From NCBI GenBank assembly GCA_963976815.1, contig CAXBLU010000002.1, positions 62,001-126,000 on the forward strand: a stretch of 64,000 bases of DNA, in the 5' to 3' direction. This DNA comes from JAHRVQ01 sp963976815 (GTDB lineage: Bacteria > Pseudomonadota > Gammaproteobacteria > Pseudomonadales > Azotimanducaceae). The translations under genes were made by a program, and so were the position numbers. A model generated the notes under the pieces. That model searched no databases, was not told the origin of the DNA, and worked only from the letters and a program-made list of their open reading frames with translations. Each line of letters starts with the position of its first letter. Positions within the stretch are counted from its first letter, which is position 1. Shown here one piece after another: positions 1 through 8,144 of the stretch.

Positions 1-999
1 TTTCATCGAGCAATTGCCACGGACCCAAACAATGCCTACGCCCATTTTATGATCTCGGAAATCTTGGCCTCAAGCGGCAATTTTGCTGGAGCACTTAAAG
101 AATTAGAAGTCGCCTATGCACTGGATAGTCGCCATCCAGTTATTCAATACCGCCTTGTTATTTACTATTTGGGCCAGGGGAATTTTTCTGGCGTCCGGCA
201 AAGTGTCAGGCCAGATCAAGCGCTACTCGCTGACGCGCTCATCGATTTTCGTTTAGGCCGAGAAGCGGATGGGATCGTAAAGGCGACGGAATATCTAAAT
301 TTGGAAGAGTCCGGTTTTGCGGGTATTCATTTAAGAATGGAGCTGGCTCGCCGTTACTACTATAAGCTGAAAAATATAGATATGGCGCAAAAAACTATAA
401 GTGAAACCAATGCGTTTGCGGGTCGAGTGTATTTCCAAGCGCTAGAATATCCCGAGGTTGCCTATCAACTACTTAAGAAAATTCCTGACGGCTACCATAA
501 TCGCTTTTCAAAGTTTCTCCTTGCGCGGAGCGAAATCCGCACCGGACGTTTTGATGACTGCCTTGATGCAGTGGGTTATCAATCGGTAGAAACCATGCCT
601 ATTCGGGGTGAAATCTATCTGGGTTTACCTGGCAATGAGCTCAGCCTTGCCTTTTTTGCAGCCTACTGTCTCTCGGAACTCGGACGTGTCGAGGAGGCCG
701 CAAGACTGCAGGAGGAACTCATGCGCTATCATCGACTGGCTATTCAACAGGGTGAACCGCCAGGTTACTTTCGACTGTTAGCACGTCTTGAATTGCTCGG
801 CGGTAACCATGATGAAGCTGTTAGATTGTTGCAGGAAGCCTATGCCAATCAAGCCCTGGATTGGACGGACCTGGGCAACCCCTGGTATGACGTTCTGCGC
901 TCTCGGCCAGATTTTGTCGCTTTGGTTGAAGCTGTCTATGGGCATATGAACCAACAGCGACAACAATTGGGCTGGCCGCCCGTTCAACCGATAGAATAA
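1..999 (+). CDS. TPR-repeat protein, C-terminal part (5' end outside window)
   Basis: The reading frame is open from base 1, before the first ATG at 49, so this is the 3' end of a longer gene. The visible residues are alpha-helical with TPR-like spacing: an A-x-D-P-N-N-A-Y motif at the left edge, then helix pairs ending in LARLELLGGN and EAVRLLQEAY. The tail (D-L-G-N-P-W-Y-D-V-L-R-S-R-P-D-F) resembles the end of TPR regions in CadC-like transmembrane regulators and TPR-bearing kinases, where a similar 'fDpLR.dprF' motif is common. The N-terminal effector domain is not in the window, so its role is unknown. Its stop overlaps the convergent PPOX gene by 16 bp. Confidence 0.75.
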   Translation, partial: FHRAIATDPNNAYAHFMISEILASSGNFAGALKELEVAYALDSRHPVIQYRLVIYYLGQGNFSGVRQSVRPDQALLADALIDFRLGREADGIVKATEYLNLEESGFAGIHLRMELARRYYYKLKNIDMAQKTISETNAFAGRVYFQALEYPEVAYQLLKKIPDGYHNRFSKFLLARSEIRTGRFDDCLDAVGYQSVETMPIRGEIYLGLPGNELSLAFFAAYCLSELGRVEEAARLQEELMRYHRLAIQQGEPPGYFRLLARLELLGGNHDEAVRLLQEAYANQALDWTDLGNPWYDVLRSRPDFVALVEAVYGHMNQQRQQLGWPPVQPIE

Positions 1000-1634
1000 T
1001 CTCGCAGGTTTGCGGGTTCCATTTGATCAGGCTGGTTGTGGCTGCAAGGTAGTGGTGAGCCCGTGAGGGTGGTCAAAGGCAAAACACCTGCCCAGACCGG
1101 AAATTCCAGGTCGCTCTCCAGATCTTTCGGTCCGCCGGTTCTGATTTTTGCTGACGCCTCATTTAAGGGGAGTGACAATACTCCGGTTGCGGCAAATTCC
1201 TTTTCTGTCATCGGGCGAAGTGTGTCCCATCGGCCTGGCATCATTTTGTCAATCAAGACTTTTAAGGCTTCGGTTTTTTCTACCCTGTCCGTCACCGGTT
1301 CCGGCTGACCAAAAACCATCACCGATCGATAATTGGCTGAGTGGTGGAACGCAGATCGTGCAAATACCAGACCATCCAAATGAGTGACGGTGATACAAAC
1401 AGGTTTCTGTTCTGGTGTAACCAGAGTTCGACTAATTCTCGATCCATGCCAGTAGATCTTATCTCCCAGTCTCCAGTGAATTGTTGGGGTCACGATAGGC
1501 TGCTGTTCAACGGTATAACCAACATGGCACAGGGGTGTCGCATCTAAGATGGCGTAAATTTTTTCAATATCGTAGTTTCCTCGGTCCGGGGCTCTTTTCA
1601 CCGTGGTCAGGTCAGTTCTTTGCAACGTGCTCAT
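984..1634 (-). CDS. Pyridoxamine 5'-phosphate oxidase-like FMN-binding protein
   Basis: The split-barrel flavin fold is suggested by P-L-C-H-V-G-Y followed by P-I-V-T-P-T-I-H-W and a Y-W-H-G-S strand, as in the PPOX-like proteins often labelled nitroimidazole-resistance or flavin-nucleotide-binding proteins. The ORF could extend to 1715, but the ATG at 1632-1634 has a GGAAG ribosome site and gives a normal length of 216 residues. It is divergent from a MocR/PdxR-type regulator 108 bp away, an arrangement that usually means the regulator controls it. The substrate cannot be read from sequence. It need not be a true PdxH; a general flavin reductase or binding role is equally possible. Confidence 0.8.
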   Translation of the reverse strand: MSTLQRTDLTTVKRAPDRGNYDIEKIYAILDATPLCHVGYTVEQQPIVTPTIHWRLGDKIYWHGSRISRTLVTPEQKPVCITVTHLDGLVFARSAFHHSANYRSVMVFGQPEPVTDRVEKTEALKVLIDKMMPGRWDTLRPMTEKEFAATGVLSLPLNEASAKIRTGGPKDLESDLEFPVWAGVLPLTTLTGSPLPCSHNQPDQMEPANLRDYSIG

Positions 1635-1680
1635 GAATCTTCCGCTTATGTTGAATTTGGCGTAATCTTGCCGGATTGCA

Positions 1681-1701
1681 TTGGTTCTAATAAAGATCCA
1701 A
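1681..1701. promoter_or_regulatory. Putative MocR-family operator in the divergent promoter
   Basis: An imperfect inverted repeat TTGGtTC...GAtCCAA with a TA-rich centre (TAATAAA) lies between the PPOX-like gene and the MocR-type regulator, 41 bp upstream of the regulator's ATG. Placement and symmetry fit autoregulation plus control of the divergent gene. It is a single site seen by eye with no second copy confirmed. Confidence 0.4.
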
Positions 1702-1742
1702 AAAAGCATAAACAAGAAGTACCAATTATCAATGGATAAACT

Positions 1743-3182
1743 ATGTCTCTGAGCCTTGATGGGATCGGCACATTACAGCAGCAGATATTTAGGGGCTTGC
1801 GTTCGAATATCGCAACAGGACAGCTTGTCGCTGGCTCGAGGCTGCCTCCTTCCCGGGTACTTGCCTTAGAATTGTTTGTGTCTCGAAACACAGTAGTTGC
1901 TGCCTTTGAGCAGCTTTGCGCTGAGGGTTATGCGGAAACACGCCCGGGTTCCGGCACCTACGTCGCAGATGTACCGACAGAAATGGTGCAAACGAAAGAT
2001 GAAGCGATTGCGCCCCGGTGGTCTGAGTTTTCAACGCGCCTGAACAATGTGCCGGATTATTTGGTCCATAGGCAACCGAGGCAGCGGTTGAGGTATGACT
2101 TCTTATATGGGGAGCCTGGCTATGTGGATTTGCCCATCGAACAATGGGCCAGGATCATCGGTAAGACCGCAAGAAATCTAACTGAAAGCCAATTGGGTTA
2201 CGCGCCGACGGGGGGCTTAAGTACATTGCGAGAGGCTCTCGCGCAATATCTGCAACGGGCCAGGGGCGTGCGGTGTGACCCGGACCAGGTGATGATTGTG
2301 CAGGGAACCCAGGAAGCAATAGAGCTTGTTACCCGGGCATTTATAGAGCCTGGTTCGCTCGCTGTGATCGAGGAGCCGCATTATAGAGGCTTTGAACGAT
2401 GCCTCCGGGCGGCGGGTGCAGAGCTGCTTGCGGTACCAGTGGATGAATCAGGACTGCAAACAGATGCCCTGTTAAAGGTTAACAATGCGCGGGTAACCTA
2501 TACGACGCCGAGCCATCAATTTCCGGCCGGCAGCGTATTATCCCTGGCAAGAAGAGTGTCGCTGTTGGAATGGGCGGCGAAGCATCGAACGGTCATTGTC
2601 GAAGACGACTACGACGGAGAGTTCCGCTACGAAAGTCGCCCGATACCGTCTATGCAGTCCCTCGATCAAAATGGTTCTGTGATTTATGTTGGGACAGCAT
2701 CAAAAGTGCTATTTCCATCCCTTCGATTGGGCTGGATGGTTCTGCCGAAGCGTATGGTGTCGACCTTCCAAAGACTAAAATCTTTGTCCGATACAAACTG
2801 TTCTACCCTGGAGCAGCTCGCCTTTACGGAGTTTATTAATGGCGGGTATTTAGAGCGGCATGTTCATAAGGTTCGGAAAAAACATCTGCGACGACGCGCC
2901 GTTCTATTGGATGAATTAGCCAAAGCGTTGGCAGATCAAGCGGAGGTGGTAGGGACGAGTGCGGGTATTCATATATTGCTTCGGCTTAAGCGGATGCCCA
3001 GAGACAAAATGTCAGAGTTGATCGAAAAAGCGGCTGAACAGAATGTGGGAATCTATCCAGCGTCACCCTACTATTTACAGCAACCGGAATGGATAGAACT
3101 TTTGTTAGGGTATGCGTCTTTGAGTCCCACGCAAATTAAGACCGGGATTCGAAAGCTCGCAAGCGTGATTCGTGGATGCTAG
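1743..3182 (+). CDS. MocR/PdxR-family transcriptional regulator (GntR HTH plus aminotransferase domain)
   Basis: Residues 10-75 form a GntR-type winged helix (G-S-R-L-P-P-S-R, then F-V-S-R-N-T-V-V-A-A-F-E-Q-L, then G-Y-A-E-T-R-P-G-S-G-T-Y-V). The rest is a fold-type I aminotransferase domain with the cofactor lysine at residue 321 in G-T-A-S-K-V-L-F-P-S-L-R-L-G and an E-D-D-Y-D-G-E-F-R-Y motif that positions PLP. The length of 479 aa is typical of MocR proteins. PLP sensing is known for PdxR, GabR and similar members. The divergent PPOX-like flavoprotein is the probable target, which suggests B6-vitamer or amine-linked control. Confidence 0.9.
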   Translation: MSLSLDGIGTLQQQIFRGLRSNIATGQLVAGSRLPPSRVLALELFVSRNTVVAAFEQLCAEGYAETRPGSGTYVADVPTEMVQTKDEAIAPRWSEFSTRLNNVPDYLVHRQPRQRLRYDFLYGEPGYVDLPIEQWARIIGKTARNLTESQLGYAPTGGLSTLREALAQYLQRARGVRCDPDQVMIVQGTQEAIELVTRAFIEPGSLAVIEEPHYRGFERCLRAAGAELLAVPVDESGLQTDALLKVNNARVTYTTPSHQFPAGSVLSLARRVSLLEWAAKHRTVIVEDDYDGEFRYESRPIPSMQSLDQNGSVIYVGTASKVLFPSLRLGWMVLPKRMVSTFQRLKSLSDTNCSTLEQLAFTEFINGGYLERHVHKVRKKHLRRRAVLLDELAKALADQAEVVGTSAGIHILLRLKRMPRDKMSELIEKAAEQNVGIYPASPYYLQQPEWIELLLGYASLSPTQIKTGIRKLASVIRGC

Positions 3183-3198
3183 TTCGGATTGGAAGGTA

Positions 3199-3218
3199 AG
3201 CGCCGGAAACCCGGCGCT
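3199..3218. terminator. Hairpin between convergent genes
   Basis: A perfect 8-bp stem AGCGCCGG/CCGGCGCT with an AAAC loop lies between the stop of the MocR-type regulator (3182) and the stop of the convergent secreted-protein gene (3236). There is no strong T-run on either side, so it is a plausible but not classical bidirectional terminator. Confidence 0.55.
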
Positions 3219-3235
3219 AAATGTCACTAAACCTA

Positions 3236-4510
3236 TTACTCAGACTCAGGGCGTTTGGTTTCCGCCTGATACAGTGTTTTAAGTTGATCGGTGTTCTCGG
3301 TTGTCTTGACCTTCCAGCCGGATTTAGTCAGCTCTCCACTTGCGGTAGGAGAAGCGCTACCGAGTATCCAGATAGATTTTTCCCCATTGCTCTTAATGTC
3401 ATTCATCCGTGATTCAACAAGGTCGGTCCAGAGCAGGTTATCCGCCGGCAGCATTACAAGTACAGTGCCCTCGTCAGTCAACGAGTAGGGCAGGCCATCA
3501 TCGGTAACAATTTCGGCAATTGCTGCAACGTCGCTGACATCCGTGTTGTACCAGGCCAGAAGATTAATCGTGTGCAGTAAGAAGTTTGAGGCCTCAAAGG
3601 ACTGGCTGCCGGCAAACATGGCTGGCAGTTTTTCCAGGTTATCCACGCCCTCGAGTCGGGCGAGGGCATTACATACCGCTGTTTGAGTTGTAGGTGTTAA
3701 ATAGCTGGCGTTAATAAAGGCATCAATGTCGCCGTTTTTAACCCCTAGCTCGTCGAGACAGGCTCGATTTTTTGCTTCTAGCAATTGTGCACTCTGGCGA
3801 TAAATTTCAGTCTCGTCTCCTAGAACGCCAACGGCCAGTCCGGCACCCATGGGTAAGGCAATATCGACGGGTAAGCCACCGATGAACTCGACAACGGACA
3901 TGCTAGATACCATCTCGCGAAGTTTCATATTGGTTGTGTACGGATCGGTCTTGAGTTCTGATGCCCAGTTACGCTCGCTGTTTCCGACCAGGTAGTTCAT
4001 TTCTCGGAAGTCTTTAGGTTCTATCTCGTTTGAATCTGGTTTGCTCTGAAAGATTCGTTTGGTCAAACCAAAGCCTCTTCGAGCACCGGCAAAAACCCGT
4101 TCAACACCACCGGGAATACCCTGTACTGTTTTGACCGGAGAAGTAAATACACCAGCAATAGCGGTGGCAGTTTCGACTCCAGCGTCCTTCAGCGCGCTCA
4201 CAAAAACATCAGCCTTGGAAACCGCTTCGAGGTAGGCCATCGCATCAACTTCCGCAATGCGGCTTTTAAGGGCAGCAATACCCGTGGCATCAAACTCGCC
4301 GAACTTTGATGAGATTGTATAGGTGTTTTGAAAACCATCACTCTCTGCGGTACTGCTGACGGTGTGGTTGGGTCCAGTCTGGAGTACAGCAGGCAGATGA
4401 TCCGCGCTGCTGACTTCGCCGGGAGTTTCGTACTTAATAACGGTTTCGTTCTGATTGCCGTAACTATTTACAGATAAGGCTGCCAGTATAACTAGTGTGA
4501 TCAGGCGCAT
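3236..4510 (-). CDS. Secreted protein of unknown function
   Basis: I do not recognise this 424-residue protein. It starts with a signal peptide (M-R-L-I-T-L-V-I-L-A-A-L-S-V-N-S-Y-G) and so is exported. A glycine/alanine-rich hydrophobic stretch near residues 215-240 (F-I-G-G-L-P-V-D-I-A-L-P-M-G-A-G-L-A-V-G-V-L-G) could be a membrane-active or buried helix. The last 100 residues look like an alpha/beta domain (W-I-L-G-S-A-S-P-T, G-W-K-V-K-T-T). It follows the class II aldolase by 18 bp on the same strand, so the two are probably cotranscribed, but the pairing does not reveal a function. Confidence 0.7.
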   Translation of the reverse strand: MRLITLVILAALSVNSYGNQNETVIKYETPGEVSSADHLPAVLQTGPNHTVSSTAESDGFQNTYTISSKFGEFDATGIAALKSRIAEVDAMAYLEAVSKADVFVSALKDAGVETATAIAGVFTSPVKTVQGIPGGVERVFAGARRGFGLTKRIFQSKPDSNEIEPKDFREMNYLVGNSERNWASELKTDPYTTNMKLREMVSSMSVVEFIGGLPVDIALPMGAGLAVGVLGDETEIYRQSAQLLEAKNRACLDELGVKNGDIDAFINASYLTPTTQTAVCNALARLEGVDNLEKLPAMFAGSQSFEASNFLLHTINLLAWYNTDVSDVAAIAEIVTDDGLPYSLTDEGTVLVMLPADNLLWTDLVESRMNDIKSNGEKSIWILGSASPTASGELTKSGWKVKTTENTDQLKTLYQAETKRPESE

Positions 4511-4528
4511 AGTGTGTCCTTGTTGGTT

Positions 4529-5275
4529 TTATTGACTAACAATTTCGGGATTTCCGATATGTCTTTGAACGAGTGCGGCAAAAGCCCGGCGACCAGCGCC
4601 GCCTTTCACCAGATCTTGCTGTGCAAATCGGGCTGCTTCCGCTGATATCGGTTTTGCGTTGCGAACTTTCATATGACTTTCTGCAACTCGCTCCATAATG
4701 ATAAAGCTACCTACCGCCTCGGCAACACTATCGCCCACCGAGAGGAGGCCGTGATTGCGAAGAATGATTGCCCGGGTTTTTCCAAGGGCATCTGCTATTC
4801 GTTGTCCGGCATCCGTACTCTGCACTTGAACCTCTTCATCATCAAACAGTGCGTGATCTTCGAAGAAGATGGTCGATTCCTGGGTGATCGTATCAAACAA
4901 TCGAGCTTCTGCGGAGAAAGGTGTGCCCCAGCCGGTATGGACGTGGACTGCGCTAACAGCGTCGGCTCGAGAATTTAGGATGGGGTAGTGAATGTAGTAA
5001 CCCGCTTCGTTTACGAAACCATCACCCTCTACTAATTCCCCCTTTGGATTGACCAACACGAGATCTGAGACTTTCACCTCATGGTAAGAAACCCCGTAGC
5101 GCAACATCCAAAAGCAATCCGTGCGTGCTGGATCCCGGGCGCTAATATGGCCATCCCCGGTATCGCCCCATCGTTGCGCCGCTAGCAGTCTATAGCCCAG
5201 GGCACAATCTCGCTTTCTTCTGATCCGGACCTGTTCCGGGGTGAATTCTGGTTTTACAGCCCTTGCTTGCGACAT
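4529..5275 (-). CDS. Class II aldolase/adducin family protein
   Basis: The aldolase II fold is visible as G-D-G-H-I-S-A-R-D (N-terminal), the metal-binding H-V-H-T-G-W-G pair, and the downstream I-I-L-R-N-H-G-L-L-S-V-G-D segment holding the third zinc-ligand histidine. The family cleaves sugar phosphates such as fuculose-1-phosphate, or decarboxylates/epimerises related substrates. Members without the full aldolase active site are common, so the activity is uncertain. The gene is divergent from dgoK with only 28 bp between the starts, which suggests a shared promoter region and a role in the same sugar-acid catabolism. Confidence 0.85.
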   Translation of the reverse strand: MSQARAVKPEFTPEQVRIRRKRDCALGYRLLAAQRWGDTGDGHISARDPARTDCFWMLRYGVSYHEVKVSDLVLVNPKGELVEGDGFVNEAGYYIHYPILNSRADAVSAVHVHTGWGTPFSAEARLFDTITQESTIFFEDHALFDDEEVQVQSTDAGQRIADALGKTRAIILRNHGLLSVGDSVAEAVGSFIIMERVAESHMKVRNAKPISAEAARFAQQDLVKGGAGRRAFAALVQRHIGNPEIVSQ

Positions 5276-5303
5276 AATACAGCCCTTCTAGAGAAATCTG
5301 TCG

Positions 5304-6242
5304 ATGGCTGATCATACAACAAACTATCCAACGGGTAATGCTACCCACCATAGCGGTGAATTTATTGGTGTGGACTGGGGTAGTTCCAGTTTCCGACTAA
5401 TGTCCTTCGACTCCCAGGGTCAGATTCAGCATCAGACCTCCAGCGGTGAGGGGGTGGTGAAACTTGGCAAACACCATTTGCAGGGGTATCTGATCAACCA
5501 GATATCGAAGCTCGACCCCGCACCAATACTGATGTGCGGTATGGTCGGATCAAGATTGGGCTGGCAGGAGGTTCCGTATCTGGATTGTCCGGCCAGGGTT
5601 GCTGATTTTAGCCGGGAGTTGGTGAAGCTCAACGCCGACTTTGAAGCTTACCTTGTGCCGGGTCTTCGTTTTAATGGCGCACGGCTGGATGTCATGCGAG
5701 GAGAAGAAGTACAGCTCTGTGGTTGGTGGCACGCCACTGACGATCGCAGAGTGGGTGACGCTGTTCGGCTGTGCTTGCCTGGTACCCATTCCAAATGGGT
5801 GACCCTGGAGGGTGATCAAATAACCAGCATTGAAACCGCATTAACCGGTGAGCTATTTCAATTGGTGGGTCAACATAGTGTTTTGGTCCAGGGGGAGCAA
5901 CGCTGGCAGGAGCAATCCTTTATGCAGGGGGTTTATGCAGCCCAGCAGGGCAAAGGGTTACTACATAACCTTTTTTCTGGCAGAGCTAATGTGGTTGCTG
6001 GGGGTGATCAGTCCGATGCTGCTCGGAGCTATCTGTCGGGTTTATTGATTGGGACCGAATTTAGAGAGCAACAGCAAGATCAGGAAATCACTGGGCCAAT
6101 TCAGCTGATTGGAACTGAAGGACTGGTGGGTCGGTATATCGCCGCTGCCAACCTGTTGGATATTGAGGTGGTGAGTTGGAGCGGCGAGGCAATGGTAGCG
6201 GCAGGACTCAGGGCGATTTGGAGAGAAAAAAATGTACAGTAA
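5304..6242 (+). CDS. dgoK: 2-dehydro-3-deoxygalactonokinase
   Basis: The protein phosphorylates 2-keto-3-deoxygalactonate to the 6-phosphate in the DeLey-Doudoroff galactonate pathway. The ASKHA-type phosphate loop near the start (G-V-D-W-G-S-S-S-F-R) and the later C-L-P-G-T-H-S-K-W-V motif are typical of DgoK, as is the 312-residue length. The stop overlaps the next ATG by 11 bp, so it is translationally coupled to the aldolase, the usual dgoK-dgoA pair. No galactonate dehydratase (dgoD) or DgoR regulator lies in this window, so the upstream steps must be encoded elsewhere. Confidence 0.93.
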   Translation: MADHTTNYPTGNATHHSGEFIGVDWGSSSFRLMSFDSQGQIQHQTSSGEGVVKLGKHHLQGYLINQISKLDPAPILMCGMVGSRLGWQEVPYLDCPARVADFSRELVKLNADFEAYLVPGLRFNGARLDVMRGEEVQLCGWWHATDDRRVGDAVRLCLPGTHSKWVTLEGDQITSIETALTGELFQLVGQHSVLVQGEQRWQEQSFMQGVYAAQQGKGLLHNLFSGRANVVAGGDQSDAARSYLSGLLIGTEFREQQQDQEITGPIQLIGTEGLVGRYIAAANLLDIEVVSWSGEAMVAAGLRAIWREKNVQ

Positions 6243-6849
6243 TGATCTGCCGCTTGTTGCCATCCTGCGAGGTATTACGTTGTCGGAGGTTGGTCCGATT
6301 TCCAATGCCCTGTATGAAGCTGGGATTCGATATATTGAGATCCCGCTTAATTCACCGACCCCCTTTGATAGCATTGCGGCGTTAATTGAGCTGCAGGGCG
6401 AAAGGGCAATATGTGGCGCTGGCACTGTGACCACGGTGGAGGAGGTCACACGGTTGGCGGAGTGTGGCGCTAAACTGATTGTTTCTCCGCATATTGATAC
6501 GCAGATTGTTGAGGCAGCTTTGGCGAGAGACATGCTGGTGATACCCGGCGTTGCAACCATCACCGAGGCCCTCACCGCGATTAAAGCGGGTGCAACCCAT
6601 CTGAAATTATTTCCAGCTGGAGACCTTGGCGCCGGCTATTTAAAAAGCATCAATGCAGTTATTCCGGTGGGAATAAAAATATTTGCCGTGGGAAACATCG
6701 GATTAGCTGATCTAACGGCTTTCACCGAGGCGGGTGCTTGTGGTTTTGGGATTGGTGGTGGCATCTATCGGCCGGGGATGTCAGCAACGGAAGTACTCGA
6801 CCGGGCGAAGCAATATGTGTCCGCCGTTGAGGCCTGTATTGTGAAATAG
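6232..6849 (+). CDS. dgoA: 2-dehydro-3-deoxy-6-phosphogalactonate aldolase
   Basis: It is a class I KDPG/KDPGal aldolase that splits KDPGal into pyruvate and glyceraldehyde-3-phosphate. The N-terminal L-V-A-I-L-R-G-I motif and I-E-I-P-L-N-S-P pattern are characteristic of DgoA rather than Eda. The Schiff-base lysine lies in T-H-L-K-L-F-P-A, and the phosphate site in F-G-I-G-G-G-I-Y. At 205 residues the length is normal. It is coupled to dgoK by overlap, and the next gene begins 78 bp downstream after a tandem-repeat spacer. Confidence 0.94.
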   Translation: MYSNDLPLVAILRGITLSEVGPISNALYEAGIRYIEIPLNSPTPFDSIAALIELQGERAICGAGTVTTVEEVTRLAECGAKLIVSPHIDTQIVEAALARDMLVIPGVATITEALTAIKAGATHLKLFPAGDLGAGYLKSINAVIPVGIKIFAVGNIGLADLTAFTEAGACGFGIGGGIYRPGMSATEVLDRAKQYVSAVEACIVK

Positions 6850-6852
6850 ACA

Positions 6853-6912
6853 GATGCAAGATAGGTAGATGCAAGATAGGCAGGTATAAGCTAGGCAGGT
6901 ATAAGATAGACA
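6853..6912. repeat. 15-bp tandem repeat, four imperfect copies
   Basis: Four consecutive 15-mers follow the dgoA stop codon after 3 nt: copies begin at 6853, 6868, 6883 and 6898. The first two read GATGCAAGATAGG(t/c)A and the last two GGTATAAG(c/a)TAG(g/a)CA. The array fills nearly all of the spacer before the PhyH gene and stops just before its ribosome site (AAGGA). It is probably a slippage-derived spacer, or it may act on the mRNA between the two cistrons. Confidence 0.9.
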
Positions 6913-6927
6913 GAAGGATTAGAACAG

Positions 6928-7746
6928 ATGGATGCAACGCAACGATATTGGTTTGATTCCCAGGGCTATTTTGTTGTTCCCGGTGTTTTGGATGACTCCC
7001 TGTTAGGGTCGTTACGGTCTACGATGGGACCGCCGACGGAACAACATGACCCAGGCGCCAAGGAAGATAACCCGCTTCACTGGTCACCAGCCTGGAGAGA
7101 GATTATGGACTTGCCTATCCTGCGCCCCATATTGGAATCGTTGGTTGGTAATCATGGGCTCCAGCGTTATAGGGAAAATAAGAGCGGTGCTGATTATCTG
7201 CCCACCTATCGACTGGATCATATTAATGTCCATCAACATGTTGCAAATGGATTTCCAGGAATGGATCTCCACGGGGGTTGGACCACTGCGGGTGGGTCTC
7301 AATTCTTCCGCTACCATGATGGCGAGTTCTATAACGGATTGATTGTGGTTGCCTTTGAGCTGTTTGATACAACGCCCAACGAAGGGGGGTTTTGTTGTAT
7401 TCCTGGTAGCCACAAGGCGAACCTACCGTTGCCCCCGGGCTGGTCAGAGAAGGGTGGGGATGCAGGAGGATTGCTAAAAGGCATCCCAGCAAAAGCCGGT
7501 GACGCAATTATTTTCACCGAGACCCTTGTGCATGGCACGCTTCCCTGGCGGGTTGATGCAAAGCGGCAGACCGCTTTTTACAAGTTTTCTCCCCATGCAA
7601 CCAGTTGGACAGCGGACTATTTCAATTTTGAGGATTTCACCCGGTACCCTGATATGACGGACCGTCAGCTGGCGCTGCTCGAGGCTCCGAATGCCCGCTA
7701 TGCTGGTCGGCGAACGAGACCGTCCAGTAAGCCGGACCAAAGCTGA
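6928..7746 (+). CDS. Phytanoyl-CoA dioxygenase (PhyH) family protein
   Basis: This is a non-heme Fe(II)/2-oxoglutarate oxygenase of the PhyH group. Diagnostic segments are M-D-L-H-G-G-W in the first metal region, the Y-N-G-L-I-V-V-A-F-E-L-F-D strand, the conserved E-G-G-F-C-C-I-P-G-S-H-K loop, and the distal E-T-L-V-H-G-T-L-P-W holding the second iron-ligand histidine. The L-H-G-G version of the proximal motif occurs in an environmental PhyH subgroup whose substrates are unknown. It sits in a likely operon after dgoK-dgoA and before an ABM-type monooxygenase, so the substrate may be a modified sugar acid or a small hydroxylated compound. Confidence 0.88.
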   Translation: MDATQRYWFDSQGYFVVPGVLDDSLLGSLRSTMGPPTEQHDPGAKEDNPLHWSPAWREIMDLPILRPILESLVGNHGLQRYRENKSGADYLPTYRLDHINVHQHVANGFPGMDLHGGWTTAGGSQFFRYHDGEFYNGLIVVAFELFDTTPNEGGFCCIPGSHKANLPLPPGWSEKGGDAGGLLKGIPAKAGDAIIFTETLVHGTLPWRVDAKRQTAFYKFSPHATSWTADYFNFEDFTRYPDMTDRQLALLEAPNARYAGRRTRPSSKPDQS

Positions 7747-7783
7747 TAGTCTTTGTCGAAAGGGGCGCCCTAAGGAGCATGAC

Positions 7784-8092
7784 ATGATTGTTGTAACCGG
7801 TACTATCGAACTCGAAAATGCAGAAGAGTTAGAGCGTGTAAAGGGGGCGTTGATTCGGCGTGCGGAGAAAAGCAGGGCTGACGAGGGTAATGTGGATTAC
7901 GTGTTTTCACTCAACCTCGAGAACCCGTTGCAAATTAGGCTGGTCGAATATTGGCAAAGTGAAGGTTTGCTAAACGCTCACTTGATGGTGCCAGACGAAG
8001 AATTTAATGCCGTCATTGCTAGTGCAAAAATAAAATCCGCCGTCGTTGACCTCCATGAGGTTGCTGAATCACGAGAGCTATTGCGGCGCTGA
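7784..8092 (+). CDS. Antibiotic biosynthesis monooxygenase (ABM) domain protein
   Basis: The ORF is open from 7691, but the ATG at 7784 has a clear AAGGAG site 6 nt upstream and gives a 102-residue single-domain protein. The ABM/dimeric ferredoxin-like fold is indicated by the M-I-V-V-T-G-T-I strand, the central D-Y-V-F-S strand, and R-L-V-E-Y-W-Q-S-E-G-L-L-N-A-H, which matches the usual 'E.W.s.eal..H' motif. Such proteins are small cofactor-free oxygenases or quinol monooxygenases. It lies 37 bp after the PhyH gene and is probably its operon partner. Confidence 0.87.
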   Translation: MIVVTGTIELENAEELERVKGALIRRAEKSRADEGNVDYVFSLNLENPLQIRLVEYWQSEGLLNAHLMVPDEEFNAVIASAKIKSAVVDLHEVAESRELLRR

Positions 8093-8144
8093 GCCAGAAA
8101 ATTGGCCTGCGCCAGGCAAGCTACTCTCAGTTTTATTCTGAGTG

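Noticed and set aside
6042..6575. 177-residue minus-strand frame over dgoK-dgoA
   Set aside because: Antisense to two well-supported genes.
8105..8142. Small hairpins after the ABM gene as its terminator
   Set aside because: Stems of five base pairs only and no T-run.
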